Under the pieces are notes generated by a model. The model ran no database searches. It worked only from the letters and a program-made list of their open reading frames with translations, and was not told the origin of the DNA. Below are positions 1-7,381 of a stretch of 52,531 nucleotides of DNA, piece by piece. Location of the stretch: NCBI GenBank assembly GCA_003557485.1, contig PWOI01000189.1, positions 1 to 52,531 on the forward strand, written 5' to 3'. A program made the translations under genes and the position numbers. How positions within the stretch are numbered: the first letter of the stretch is position 1; each line of letters opens with the position of its first letter. This DNA comes from Elusimicrobiota bacterium. GTDB lineage: Bacteria; CG03; SLGR01; PWQF01.

Positions 1-225
1 AAAAAAACATTACAGTTTTATGGGAAAATTGTTATTCCAAGGCTGGAAAAAGATTTTGGAAACATAAAAAAATATACAACTGTACATTTCAAAAAGAGGT
101 ATAACATAAACAGGGATCTATATGCTGCCTCTATAAAGAGCCAGCTTGATTACCTTGAAAAGGTAGTTTCAGAGGAACCCTCTTCCTACAGAAAAAAACT
201 CAGAAGAACTGAAAAGGAAGTCTAA
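1..225 (+). CDS. 3' end of an unrecognised protein (partial)
   Basis: An open frame enters from the window edge and ends at TAA 223-225, giving 74 C-terminal residues. The tail is strongly basic (ends KKLRRTEKEV) and contains an aromatic/basic stretch around FKKRYNINRDLYAASIKS. I do not recognise the family. The frame is trusted because the following minus-strand gene stops only five bases away in a tidy convergent arrangement, and no other frame here is a better candidate. Confidence 0.5.
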   Translation, partial: KKTLQFYGKIVIPRLEKDFGNIKKYTTVHFKKRYNINRDLYAASIKSQLDYLEKVVSEEPSSYRKKLRRTEKEV

Positions 226-229
226 ATTA

Positions 230-1306
230 TTACTGTTTATCCAGTTCTTTTTTCAGGGCATCAAGGGCGCGTCTGATATCTTTTTCAAAACACCACCCCA
301 TGTGAGCAACCCTGATTATCTTTCCCTTAAGATGAGACTGGCCGCCGGCAAAAACCATCCTGGCATCCTCTTCGAGGCTTGTAAGAATTTTTTTACAGTC
401 TTTCCCTTCAGGGACTTTTACGGCAGTAAGGCCGTTTGAGGGACTTAAGGCAAACAGCTCAAGCCCCATATCCTTTAGTCCTTCACGGGCTATGGTTGCA
501 AGGTCACGGTGTCTCTGCCATACATTTTCCATACCCTCTTTAAGGAGCATCTCTATTGCCTTGTCCAATCCATATACCATATTCACCGCAGGGGTATAAG
601 GAGTCTGCAAGTTTTTAAGCGAAGCGGAGGCTTTTTTTAAGTCCCAGTAATAACATTTACGGGTATTCTTTTCGTAAACCTGCCTGGCTTTATCTCCAAC
701 ACAGAGCAGCCCCAAACCGGGAGGATTCATAAGCGCTTTATGAGACGCAGCTGCAACTATGTCAACTCCCCACTGGTCGGTTTCAAGTTCCTCGCAGGCA
801 AGGCCGCTGACCGCATCAACTATCAGCAGAGCATTCGTGTCCCTGACCGCTTCGGCCAGTTCTTTAATCGGGTGAACAACTGCCGTAGAAGTTTCCAGAA
901 GAGTTGCAAAAACCGCCTTTATATCAGGATTAGACTGAAGGCATTCCCTTACCTTTCCGGGATCAACAGCTTCGCCCCAGGTACAGTCTATTATTTCGGT
1001 TTCGACATCGAATGCACTACAGAGCTGAGCCCACCTCTGCCCGAATTTCCCCGATATTATAACAAGAGCTTTATCACCGGGAGAAGTAAAATTTACTACG
1101 GAAGCTTCCATCGCTCCCGTACCCGAAGAAGAAAAGAGAAAAATCTCTCCCTGACTGCGAAATACTTTGGCGGAATTCTTAATTACATTTTCAAATATTC
1201 CGCTAAATTCCTTTTTCCTGTGATGCATTACCTTGCCCGATATGGCTTTAAGAACTTCTTTTGGAACTTCCGTAGGGCCCGGGGTAAAAAGTCTTTTGTC
1301 TTTCAT
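230..1306 (-). CDS. Class V PLP aminotransferase (alanine/serine-glyoxylate type)
   Basis: A 358-residue fold-type I aminotransferase of the AGXT / serine-pyruvate family. The N-terminal FTPGPTEVP signature, Asp164 (IVDAVSG, contacts the PLP ring nitrogen) and the Schiff-base lysine Lys190 in SHKAL are all visible. Length is normal for the family. It starts at ATG 1306, three bases after the serA stop, so it is translated from the serA transcript. In several bacteria and archaea lacking a classical SerC, an AGXT-like enzyme beside SerA is thought to carry out the phosphoserine-aminotransferase step; that role is inferred here from context. Serine-glyoxylate or alanine-glyoxylate transamination is the alternative. 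Confidence 0.9.
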   Translation of the reverse strand: MKDKRLFTPGPTEVPKEVLKAISGKVMHHRKKEFSGIFENVIKNSAKVFRSQGEIFLFSSSGTGAMEASVVNFTSPGDKALVIISGKFGQRWAQLCSAFDVETEIIDCTWGEAVDPGKVRECLQSNPDIKAVFATLLETSTAVVHPIKELAEAVRDTNALLIVDAVSGLACEELETDQWGVDIVAAASHKALMNPPGLGLLCVGDKARQVYEKNTRKCYYWDLKKASASLKNLQTPYTPAVNMVYGLDKAIEMLLKEGMENVWQRHRDLATIAREGLKDMGLELFALSPSNGLTAVKVPEGKDCKKILTSLEEDARMVFAGGQSHLKGKIIRVAHMGWCFEKDIRRALDALKKELDKQ

Positions 1307-1309
1307 TTG

Positions 1310-2260
1310 TTATTCACTCTCCTTTTCCTGAACTGAATTCACAGCCGATACAATATTCCCATTATTAAGGAAGTCCGCAACCTGCTGCGCTATCATAACA
1401 CCGCAACGCGCCTGGGCTTCGTCCGTAGAAGCGGCAAGGTGCGGGGTATGGCATATCCTTTCTGAGCCGCATAAAGGCGAATTTACCGGCGGTTCGTTTT
1501 CGTACACATCTATGCAGGCTCCTCTTATCTTGCCAGCGCACAGAGCCTCGGCCAGCGCTTTCTCTTCTATTATTCCGCCGCGGGAACAATTTACCAGTAT
1601 AGCCTCTTTTTTCATCCTGGCAATTTCTTCGCTGCCTATCATTCCCCGGGTCTTATCGGACATAGGGATATGTACCGTTATGATATCAGAGTCCTTTATT
1701 ATTTCTTCAAGTTCAGATTTTTCAAACTGAGAGTCTATCTCAGGAATATAAGGGTCGTATACTTTAACTTTCATTCCAAAGGCAAGCGCCCGTTTTGCTA
1801 CTTCTTTTCCTATACGGCCAAAACCGATAATCCCGAGAGTTTTGCCGTACAATTCTATTCCTTTATACTTCTTTCTTTCCCACTGGCCGCTACTGAGCGA
1901 ATCGTGAGCCAGATGAATATTACGGGCAAAAGCAAGCATAAGAGCAAAGGTATGCTCCGCTGCGGATATTGAATTGCCGGAAGGAGAATTCATAACGAGT
2001 ACCCCTTTTCCGGTTGCCGCATCAATATCTATGTTATCGACTCCGGCGCCGGCACGCCCTATAACTTTAAGCTTTTCAGCTCCTTCCATAAGGTCCGCAG
2101 TAACTTTTGTTCCGCTCCTTACAATGAGCCCTTCGGCATCTTTAAGTGCTTCTTTAATCTCTTGAGTATCGGCAGAAGGCCTGTAGTCAACTTCTATTCC
2201 TTCCTGCTTAAGGATACTGATACATTCATCAGCAATTGCGTCGCTTATTAGAACTTTCAT
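1310..2260 (-). CDS. serA: D-3-phosphoglycerate dehydrogenase, short form
   Basis: NAD-dependent oxidation of 3-phosphoglycerate to 3-phosphohydroxypyruvate, first step of serine synthesis. The 316 residues contain the substrate domain, the Rossmann GIIGFGRIG motif (143-151) and the catalytic set Arg227 (CSRGG), Glu256 (YENEPP) and His274 (HTPHLAAS). It lacks the C-terminal ASB/ACT regulatory domains of the 400-530 residue forms, so serine feedback by that route is not expected. A well-placed GGAG ribosome site precedes ATG 2260, and a near-consensus promoter lies about 60 bases upstream. It shares 3-phosphoglycerate with the neighbouring cyclic-diphosphoglycerate genes. A generic 2-hydroxyacid dehydrogenase is possible, but the context favours SerA. 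Confidence 0.9.
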   Translation of the reverse strand: MKVLISDAIADECISILKQEGIEVDYRPSADTQEIKEALKDAEGLIVRSGTKVTADLMEGAEKLKVIGRAGAGVDNIDIDAATGKGVLVMNSPSGNSISAAEHTFALMLAFARNIHLAHDSLSSGQWERKKYKGIELYGKTLGIIGFGRIGKEVAKRALAFGMKVKVYDPYIPEIDSQFEKSELEEIIKDSDIITVHIPMSDKTRGMIGSEEIARMKKEAILVNCSRGGIIEEKALAEALCAGKIRGACIDVYENEPPVNSPLCGSERICHTPHLAASTDEAQARCGVMIAQQVADFLNNGNIVSAVNSVQEKESE

Positions 2261-2322
2261 CTATTTTTCTCCTCTCTTTTTTCCAAAACAGCCAACAGAT
2301 ATGTTTCTGTGCAACAGTATTT

Positions 2323-2352
2323 ATATTAAGCCAAAATTTTCACCCGTGTCAA
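2323..2352 (-). promoter_or_regulatory. Sigma-70-like promoter of serA
   Basis: On the minus strand TTGACA (2347-2352) is followed after 18 bases by TAATAT (2323-2328), about 63 bases before the serA ATG. It sits in the 141-base gap after the cyclic 2,3-diphosphoglycerate synthetase gene and suggests that serA plus the aminotransferase form a separate transcription unit. Confidence 0.65.
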
Positions 2353-2401
2353 GTTTATTCTGCAATCAGCCAGATGCACTGTCATTGAGGCAGTCTTATA
2401 A

Positions 2402-3952
2402 TTACATAAATGGGAACGATTTTTTATTAGCGGTATTAAATTTTTTTACTGCCCTGCTGACGCATTTTAATATAGCTCTGTCCATATCATTATTCTTTTC
2501 CGCGGGGCTGAAATCCCCGTTCACAAGACGGGGGATATTGTTTATGTAGAAGTAATCCAATGAGTATTTATTTTCTGCATACCTTGCTCCCTCTACTCCC
2601 CTGGCTTTTATCTCTACAAGCAGGCAGTCGGGACTGTTTTCTTTTACAGCCCTGTCTATTGAATATTTCATTTCTTCGTCCCTGTCAAGGTTGTTGAGGG
2701 TTTCCGTTATTTCAAGATCATATTTTTCACTGAGCTGGGCTGAAAGCTTCTCAAGTATGTAATCCGGCGCAGTGGTAAGGAAGAGAGCTTTCTTTCCTTT
2801 CAAATCAGCCGGGGAAGATACCGCTTCAGGTTCAAACCTGGTAAGAAAAACTTCGGCAGTGGGGTTCTTTTCTTTTAAAACATCTTTTATTTTACTGATT
2901 TTTCCAGGATCTGAGGTTTCCCTCTGGCAGTTTGCAAGGATGAAAAGTAAAGCTTTCTCCAGCCCGGGAAAATCCCTGAGAAGGTCAATGTCAACATCCG
3001 AAGGAACAAAAAAGATAACACCGTCCACTGCCGCCGGCGGATGTTCGGCTCCGCTTCCTTCGTGTATGATAAGGTTCGCTCCGCTGCTGTTTGCTTTTTT
3101 TATACCCCGGTCGACGTTGGATACGGCGAATTCGTTATAATAACCGGCGCCGGCACGGCGGCAGCCTATCAGTGAGATATAGGGTACTTCTTTTCCCTCT
3201 TTTTCAAGAGAGTCAAGGTAGGTTGAAATTATAAGGGCGTCTTCAAAAACATCTGAAGCACCGTGAAGACTGAAATCAAGAAGCCGCGCAAGATACTCGG
3301 GTTTAAACCTTGAGGAAAGAAGTTCTTTCTTTGTAAGTTCTTCCGGTTTTTTTTCTGACTCCTTCCTGTGTATCTCTATAAGGGGAGGATCCGGCGGGCC
3401 ACCCCTGGAATGGGTTATTATAACAGGCTTGAAGGGGGTATCTATCCCGTTTATGCCGCATATCAGACCGCCGATATATGAACCGAAAGCTGTCTTGCCT
3501 ACCCTCTTATTTGTCGCATAAAGCCCTATTGACGGTTTCCTGTGCCTTACAGGTGATTTATACTCAGAAAAAACAGTACCCCCGGCTATATAGGATGCGC
3601 CGAATGACACCGATATCCTTGCAAGCTCCACCGTCCTGCTCCGGAAAATCTGGGGAGCACCTGAAAGCTGAACCACGGTATCAATACAGTTCTTTCCCGA
3701 AAGAAAATCTCTTAAACCTTTTTCGGGAACCGCGCGTCCGCCTGAGTCTTCAGGGAACAGGACCTCTGCTGAGAATTCTTTTCTGAAGACTTCCGAAAAC
3801 GATTCTCTGCTCTCAATCTTTTCCGTACCACCTATCCAGATAAGGGCGCTGACTTTTACCCGGTGCATACGGCAGAGCTTTTTTATGGAATTTACGGTAT
3901 TCCCTGGAGTGTGGACTCCGTCAATCAGAAACAGGGCTTTTTTCTTGGACAA
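2402..3952 (-). CDS. cpgS: Cyclic 2,3-diphosphoglycerate synthetase
   Basis: ATP-dependent closure of 2,3-diphosphoglycerate to the cyclic pyrophosphate, known from Methanothermus and related methanogens as a thermo- and osmoprotective solute. The 516-residue product carries features I recall for this family in order: ALIWIGGTEK (36-45), a P-loop-like NKRVGKTA (148-155), SRGGPPDPP (182-190), GCRRAGAG (263-270) and HEGSGAEHPP (297-306). It is some 50 residues longer than the archaeal enzyme as I remember it, mainly in the middle and at the C-terminus. The start is TTG at 3952 with an AAAGGAG site six bases upstream; it overlaps the mutase gene by 32 bases. The mutase and 2-phosphoglycerate kinase upstream supply its substrate, which makes the call firm although bacterial examples are rare. 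Confidence 0.9.
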   Translation of the reverse strand: MSKKKALFLIDGVHTPGNTVNSIKKLCRMHRVKVSALIWIGGTEKIESRESFSEVFRKEFSAEVLFPEDSGGRAVPEKGLRDFLSGKNCIDTVVQLSGAPQIFRSRTVELARISVSFGASYIAGGTVFSEYKSPVRHRKPSIGLYATNKRVGKTAFGSYIGGLICGINGIDTPFKPVIITHSRGGPPDPPLIEIHRKESEKKPEELTKKELLSSRFKPEYLARLLDFSLHGASDVFEDALIISTYLDSLEKEGKEVPYISLIGCRRAGAGYYNEFAVSNVDRGIKKANSSGANLIIHEGSGAEHPPAAVDGVIFFVPSDVDIDLLRDFPGLEKALLFILANCQRETSDPGKISKIKDVLKEKNPTAEVFLTRFEPEAVSSPADLKGKKALFLTTAPDYILEKLSAQLSEKYDLEITETLNNLDRDEEMKYSIDRAVKENSPDCLLVEIKARGVEGARYAENKYSLDYFYINNIPRLVNGDFSPAEKNNDMDRAILKCVSRAVKKFNTANKKSFPFM

Positions 3953-5567
3953 TTATTTCTCCTTTGAACTTTTTCTTTATATCCTCCCTCTTGCCGGGCT
4001 CCATAACCGAAAGTATTGTAGGAGCTATATCCCTGAGGCATCCGCCGGGCAGAATTTCAAACCTTCCTGATGGTAGAACCGCAAACGGCACCGGGTTTCT
4101 GGTGTGAAAAGTTGAAGGTTCGCTGTCCTCGGTTACCGAGACCTCAAGGTTGCCGTGGTCTGCGGTTATAAACGATGTCACTCCGGATCTTTCTGCGGCA
4201 GCGCATATTTCGGCAAGAGCTTTATCTACAGCCGCAGCGGCCTGAAGCGAAGCTTCAAAACTGCCGGTATGCCCTACCATATCAAGGTTTGCTATATTTA
4301 CAATTATAAATGTTTTTTCTAAGGAAGACTCTATTATTTCAATAACCTTTTCAGTCAGTTCTTTTATCTCCAGCTCAGGATATGTCTCGTACGGATCCTT
4401 CTCGTATCCTTCCTCTCCCTTATGCAGTTCATAGTCTCTTATATAATTTTTAAGCTTTTCCGGATAAGGAACTACTATTCTTTTCTCATTTTTAAACGGT
4501 TTTGTCCGGCTGCCGCCGGAGAGAAGGACTACGGCATGGGTCTTATCCGGACCACTTACCCTGTACTGCCGGTAGCCGGATTCTTCAAGATAGCTTCCGA
4601 GGGAATGACTCTGTTTTTCGTCAGGGTATGCTGCAGGCGCAGCCATATCCCTGTAATATTCCACCAAACCTGCTATATTAAGTGTTCTATAATCAAGGTC
4701 TTTTCTGTATTCAAGTTTTCTGAAGTCCGGGTCTCCCGTTACTTCTCTTATTTTCTCCTGATCCTCGGCAAGCAGGGTCATAAGCATATGAGAGCGATCC
4801 TTGCGGAAATTAAAATGAATAAGAGAGTCGCCGTTTTCCACTCCCCCGTAATCACCCAAAACTCTTACTTTAATATACTGATCGGTTATTCCCCGATCGT
4901 AATCTTCTTTAAGCGCTCCGAATATGTCTTCTTTCCTGTCTCCCTTCCCTTCTATTATTGCACGAAAGGTTTTGATTGTTTTTTCCCAGGAATCCCTTGA
5001 ACGGTTCATCGTCACATCTCTTCCTCCCAGTGTAGCGATTCTGACATCTGCAAGGCCGGCTGTCATTATGGCCGAGTTCTCAAGAACATCATCAGCGAAA
5101 CTTACAGCAGAAAAGGGAGGAGTGCCGCGCCCGTCAGAAAAAAAGTGTATTCTTATTCTCTTAACTCCTTTATCAAGAGCTCTTCTCATAATGGCGTACA
5201 GATGCGTTATATCTGAATGCTCGCGGTTGGTAGAGACAAGGCCCATCAGGTGGAGCGCTGTTCCGGCAGCGGCTGTTTTTTCAATTATTTGGTCTATAAC
5301 TTTGTTTTTTAGCCGGCCGTTTTCAATATCCTTTTCAACGCGCAGCATCGGATGAATATAATCAACACCGCTCATAACCTCGTGTCCGACCGCGGTAGAG
5401 CCCATCGCTTCTTCAGGCATACCTACACGCGGTCCCGTTGCCGTTATAGATACCTTGCTGAGGGAATCAAAAAAAGAAGTGTCGGACTTATGGATCGGAT
5501 TATTATCCGACTCTTGACCAACGCCCCATCCGTCTAAAATTATCAGTATGCCTTTAGCCGGAGTCAT
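3921..5567 (-). CDS. Cofactor-independent phosphoglycerate mutase, divergent
   Basis: Alkaline-phosphatase-superfamily iPGM (548 residues; the usual length is about 510). It interconverts 3- and 2-phosphoglycerate via a phospho-enzyme with two Mn ions. Metal ligand motifs are kept: LDGWG (Asp12), NLDMVGHTG, TADHGN and FHTRNPVP. Substrate motifs are kept or nearly so: EHSD (His117), DGRGTPP (145-151), NFRKDR (253-258). The nucleophile loop is altered: the family's GNSEVGH reads GSTAVGH (56-62), putting Thr58 in the catalytic serine's place. Thr is a known nucleophile in sister families, so activity is plausible but may be specialised. Its 5' end overlaps the CBS gene by 14 bases. Here it likely feeds 2-phosphoglycerate to the adjacent kinase. 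Whether it is also the glycolytic mutase is unknown. Confidence 0.87.
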   Translation of the reverse strand: MTPAKGILIILDGWGVGQESDNNPIHKSDTSFFDSLSKVSITATGPRVGMPEEAMGSTAVGHEVMSGVDYIHPMLRVEKDIENGRLKNKVIDQIIEKTAAAGTALHLMGLVSTNREHSDITHLYAIMRRALDKGVKRIRIHFFSDGRGTPPFSAVSFADDVLENSAIMTAGLADVRIATLGGRDVTMNRSRDSWEKTIKTFRAIIEGKGDRKEDIFGALKEDYDRGITDQYIKVRVLGDYGGVENGDSLIHFNFRKDRSHMLMTLLAEDQEKIREVTGDPDFRKLEYRKDLDYRTLNIAGLVEYYRDMAAPAAYPDEKQSHSLGSYLEESGYRQYRVSGPDKTHAVVLLSGGSRTKPFKNEKRIVVPYPEKLKNYIRDYELHKGEEGYEKDPYETYPELEIKELTEKVIEIIESSLEKTFIIVNIANLDMVGHTGSFEASLQAAAAVDKALAEICAAAERSGVTSFITADHGNLEVSVTEDSEPSTFHTRNPVPFAVLPSGRFEILPGGCLRDIAPTILSVMEPGKREDIKKKFKGEIIVQEKSPVSD

Positions 5568-5988
5568 TTTGCGCGCCGGTAATCTTAGTAAAAGCCCTTA
5601 TGGCGTCGCTTACGCTTATTATCCCGGCGATTTTTCCATCCTCCATAACCGGAATGCGGTGTATGTTCCGGCTGTCCATAAGTTTAAAGACCTCTAAGGC
5701 ATCATCTTCGGCTTCGACAGTAATTACTTCCCTGGTCATTATACCCTCAACCCAGTTAAACCTGCCTTTCAATTTATTAATTTCTCCCGGAGATAGTTTT
5801 ACTTTCAGCATCTCATCAACGGCATCTATGATGCTGGCCCGGGAAACTATCCCTTCAAGATTACCCCTATCATCAACAACAGGCGCTCCGGTAATCCTGT
5901 TCTCCTTAAGAATTCTTATGAGTTTTCTTACGGTATAATCCTTTTTAACAAATATTACGTTGCGGCTCATTATCTCTTTTGCTTTCAT
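5554..5988 (-). CDS. Tandem CBS-domain protein
   Basis: 144 residues consisting almost entirely of two CBS domains (about 1-60 and 80-140), each opening with the typical IMSRNVIFV / IMTREVITV strand and closing with a GIVSRASIIDA / GIISVSDAIRA helix. CBS pairs bind adenosyl ligands (AMP, ATP, SAM) and usually regulate a partner enzyme. The gene overlaps 2-phosphoglycerate kinase by four bases (ATGA) and the mutase by 14, so all three are translationally coupled. I infer that it senses adenylate status for the two ATP-consuming steps of the cyclic diphosphoglycerate route; nothing in the sequence proves the partner. Confidence 0.85.
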   Translation of the reverse strand: MKAKEIMSRNVIFVKKDYTVRKLIRILKENRITGAPVVDDRGNLEGIVSRASIIDAVDEMLKVKLSPGEINKLKGRFNWVEGIMTREVITVEAEDDALEVFKLMDSRNIHRIPVMEDGKIAGIISVSDAIRAFTKITGAQNDSG

Positions 5989-6902
5989 GACTTCCCTCCC
6001 CGTGTAAATTTATTTACTATGTAATCTATTATTTCTACAGCAGTCCTTCGCGAGTCCAGGTTGTCTATACAGAGGTATTGATGTTTTTGCGCAAGCTCAA
6101 GTATATACTCCTGTATGGTGCGGATGGATTCAAAGTTGTCTATATATTTCTGAGCACCGCGCTCCTCACTTGAAAGTCCCCTTATATAAAATCTTCTTTT
6201 ATGTTCATCCTTATTTTCTACGTATATAAAAACTTCGGCAAGATTTGCTTTTTTAAAATCCGATGGTTTAATAATGCCCGGAAGGACATGGACACCGTTA
6301 ATTATTACCGACATTTTTTCCTTCACGCTTCTTTTAATGATGCTTTTTATCCCCGCGTTTACGCGCAGGGCCTGCTCCCTGAAAGCGACGGTGACCTGAT
6401 CTTTGCCTTCCTCGAGGGGCATCCATAGCTTTTTTCCCGCAAGGTATGAGGATGTATGAATCACCGGAAGAACTTCTTTTGGAAAAAAGGTGCGCATTAC
6501 CTCCCTTAAAACATCGGTTGTTATTACATTTACAATATCAAGCCGCCGCGCAAGCTCTACTGCTACTGTGTTTTTACCGGACCCTGTAGACCCCCCCACC
6601 AGCAGAATAAGGGGTGTTCCTATGTTCATAAACTTGCGGAACTTGATATACCTTTCGGCGGTATTTTCACCCAGAGTCTCCTTAATCTTTTCGTATGCGG
6701 ATTTTCTTAAATCCGAACGGGAAATCCGCGCCGTATTTTTTTTCTGCAGTTCCTGGCCGAGATCTCTTGCGATTGCGTTGGCCCTGTGGAACTCAACCCC
6801 TATGCTTTCAAGCGAGTTAGCAAGTATGAACGGCGCATAGGGCTGCCTGAAATCAGCGCTGACAACCTGCGTTACATTAAAACCTTTATTCTTTCCGGTC
6901 AT
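5985..6902 (-). CDS. pgk2: 2-phosphoglycerate kinase with N-terminal ATP-cone
   Basis: Phosphorylates 2-phosphoglycerate to 2,3-diphosphoglycerate, the first committed step toward cyclic 2,3-diphosphoglycerate. The 305-residue protein has an ATP-cone-like regulatory domain (about 5-95) and then a P-loop kinase domain with GGSTGSGKNT (103-112), TTDVLREVMR and HTSSYLAG, matching the layout of the methanogen enzyme. A GGGGAGG site lies eight bases before ATG 6902. It overlaps the NYN gene upstream by 17 bases and the CBS gene downstream by four. Related P-loop kinases exist in other bacteria without the synthetase; the synthetase three genes downstream makes this assignment strong. The gene symbol is descriptive. 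Confidence 0.9.
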   Translation of the reverse strand: MTGKNKGFNVTQVVSADFRQPYAPFILANSLESIGVEFHRANAIARDLGQELQKKNTARISRSDLRKSAYEKIKETLGENTAERYIKFRKFMNIGTPLILLVGGSTGSGKNTVAVELARRLDIVNVITTDVLREVMRTFFPKEVLPVIHTSSYLAGKKLWMPLEEGKDQVTVAFREQALRVNAGIKSIIKRSVKEKMSVIINGVHVLPGIIKPSDFKKANLAEVFIYVENKDEHKRRFYIRGLSSEERGAQKYIDNFESIRTIQEYILELAQKHQYLCIDNLDSRRTAVEIIDYIVNKFTRGGKS

Positions 6903-7377
6903 TTTTATCGCCTCCCCATTTTTTCTTAAGATCTCCTGTTATCTTATTCTGCAGGCTTGGAGTAATGCCGCTCTCTGTAAAGGGCTCTTTTTTCTTATGC
7001 GGAGGAAAAAGGCGGGGTATAAATTCATCCAGAGCCATATATCTTCCGCCGGCGGCCTTTACCTTTTTTCTCAGGAGTTTATCATTGGTAACCGCCACCA
7101 TTTCCGCAGGCCGTGGTGATTTCAAAACTTCTCTTTCAATATAGTCATCAGCCTCGGCTCCGCTGGTATAGACAACCTTAACCTTTTTTTCAGGTGGAGA
7201 CGAAACCCCGGGCTGTCCGTCAAAAAAAACGGTTATGGTATTGCGGACCGAACCCTGAGGACGGTTTTCCGCTATGGCTTCTACTAGATGCCTGCGGGCG
7301 CTTCTTATTGAATCCGGAAAATAGTCCGGCTTTGACTGAATGAGGTTGTATCCGTCAATTAAGTAGTGAAGAGACAC
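6886..7377 (-). CDS. YacP-like NYN (PIN-like) domain protein
   Basis: A small NYN/YacP-type domain opening with HYLIDGYNLI and continuing with TVFFDGQPG, EADDYIEREV and VVAVTND-like segments; the acidic residues (Asp of LIDGYN, Asp of FFDGQ, Asp-Asp of EADDYI, Asp of TND) fit the PIN-like nuclease active site. Homologues are Rae1/YacP ribosome-associated endoribonucleases. I prefer the GTG start at 7377, four bases after the OppA-like stop, because family members begin directly before the LIDGYN strand. An ATG at 7410 would add 11 residues and overlap the upstream gene. Its link to the neighbouring phosphoglycerate genes is positional only. Confidence 0.78.
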   Translation of the reverse strand: MSLHYLIDGYNLIQSKPDYFPDSIRSARRHLVEAIAENRPQGSVRNTITVFFDGQPGVSSPPEKKVKVVYTSGAEADDYIEREVLKSPRPAEMVAVTNDKLLRKKVKAAGGRYMALDEFIPRLFPPHKKKEPFTESGITPSLQNKITGDLKKKWGGDKNDRKE

Positions 7378-7381
7378 CTCT

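Noticed and set aside
1310-1312. C-terminal truncation of SerA by a premature stop
   Set aside because: The gene ends in TAA three bases before the next gene, and short ACT-less SerA forms are common, so nothing suggests a lost domain.
740-1336. 198-codon plus-strand frame opposite the aminotransferase
   Set aside because: Shadow frame of a clear PLP enzyme; no homology signs.
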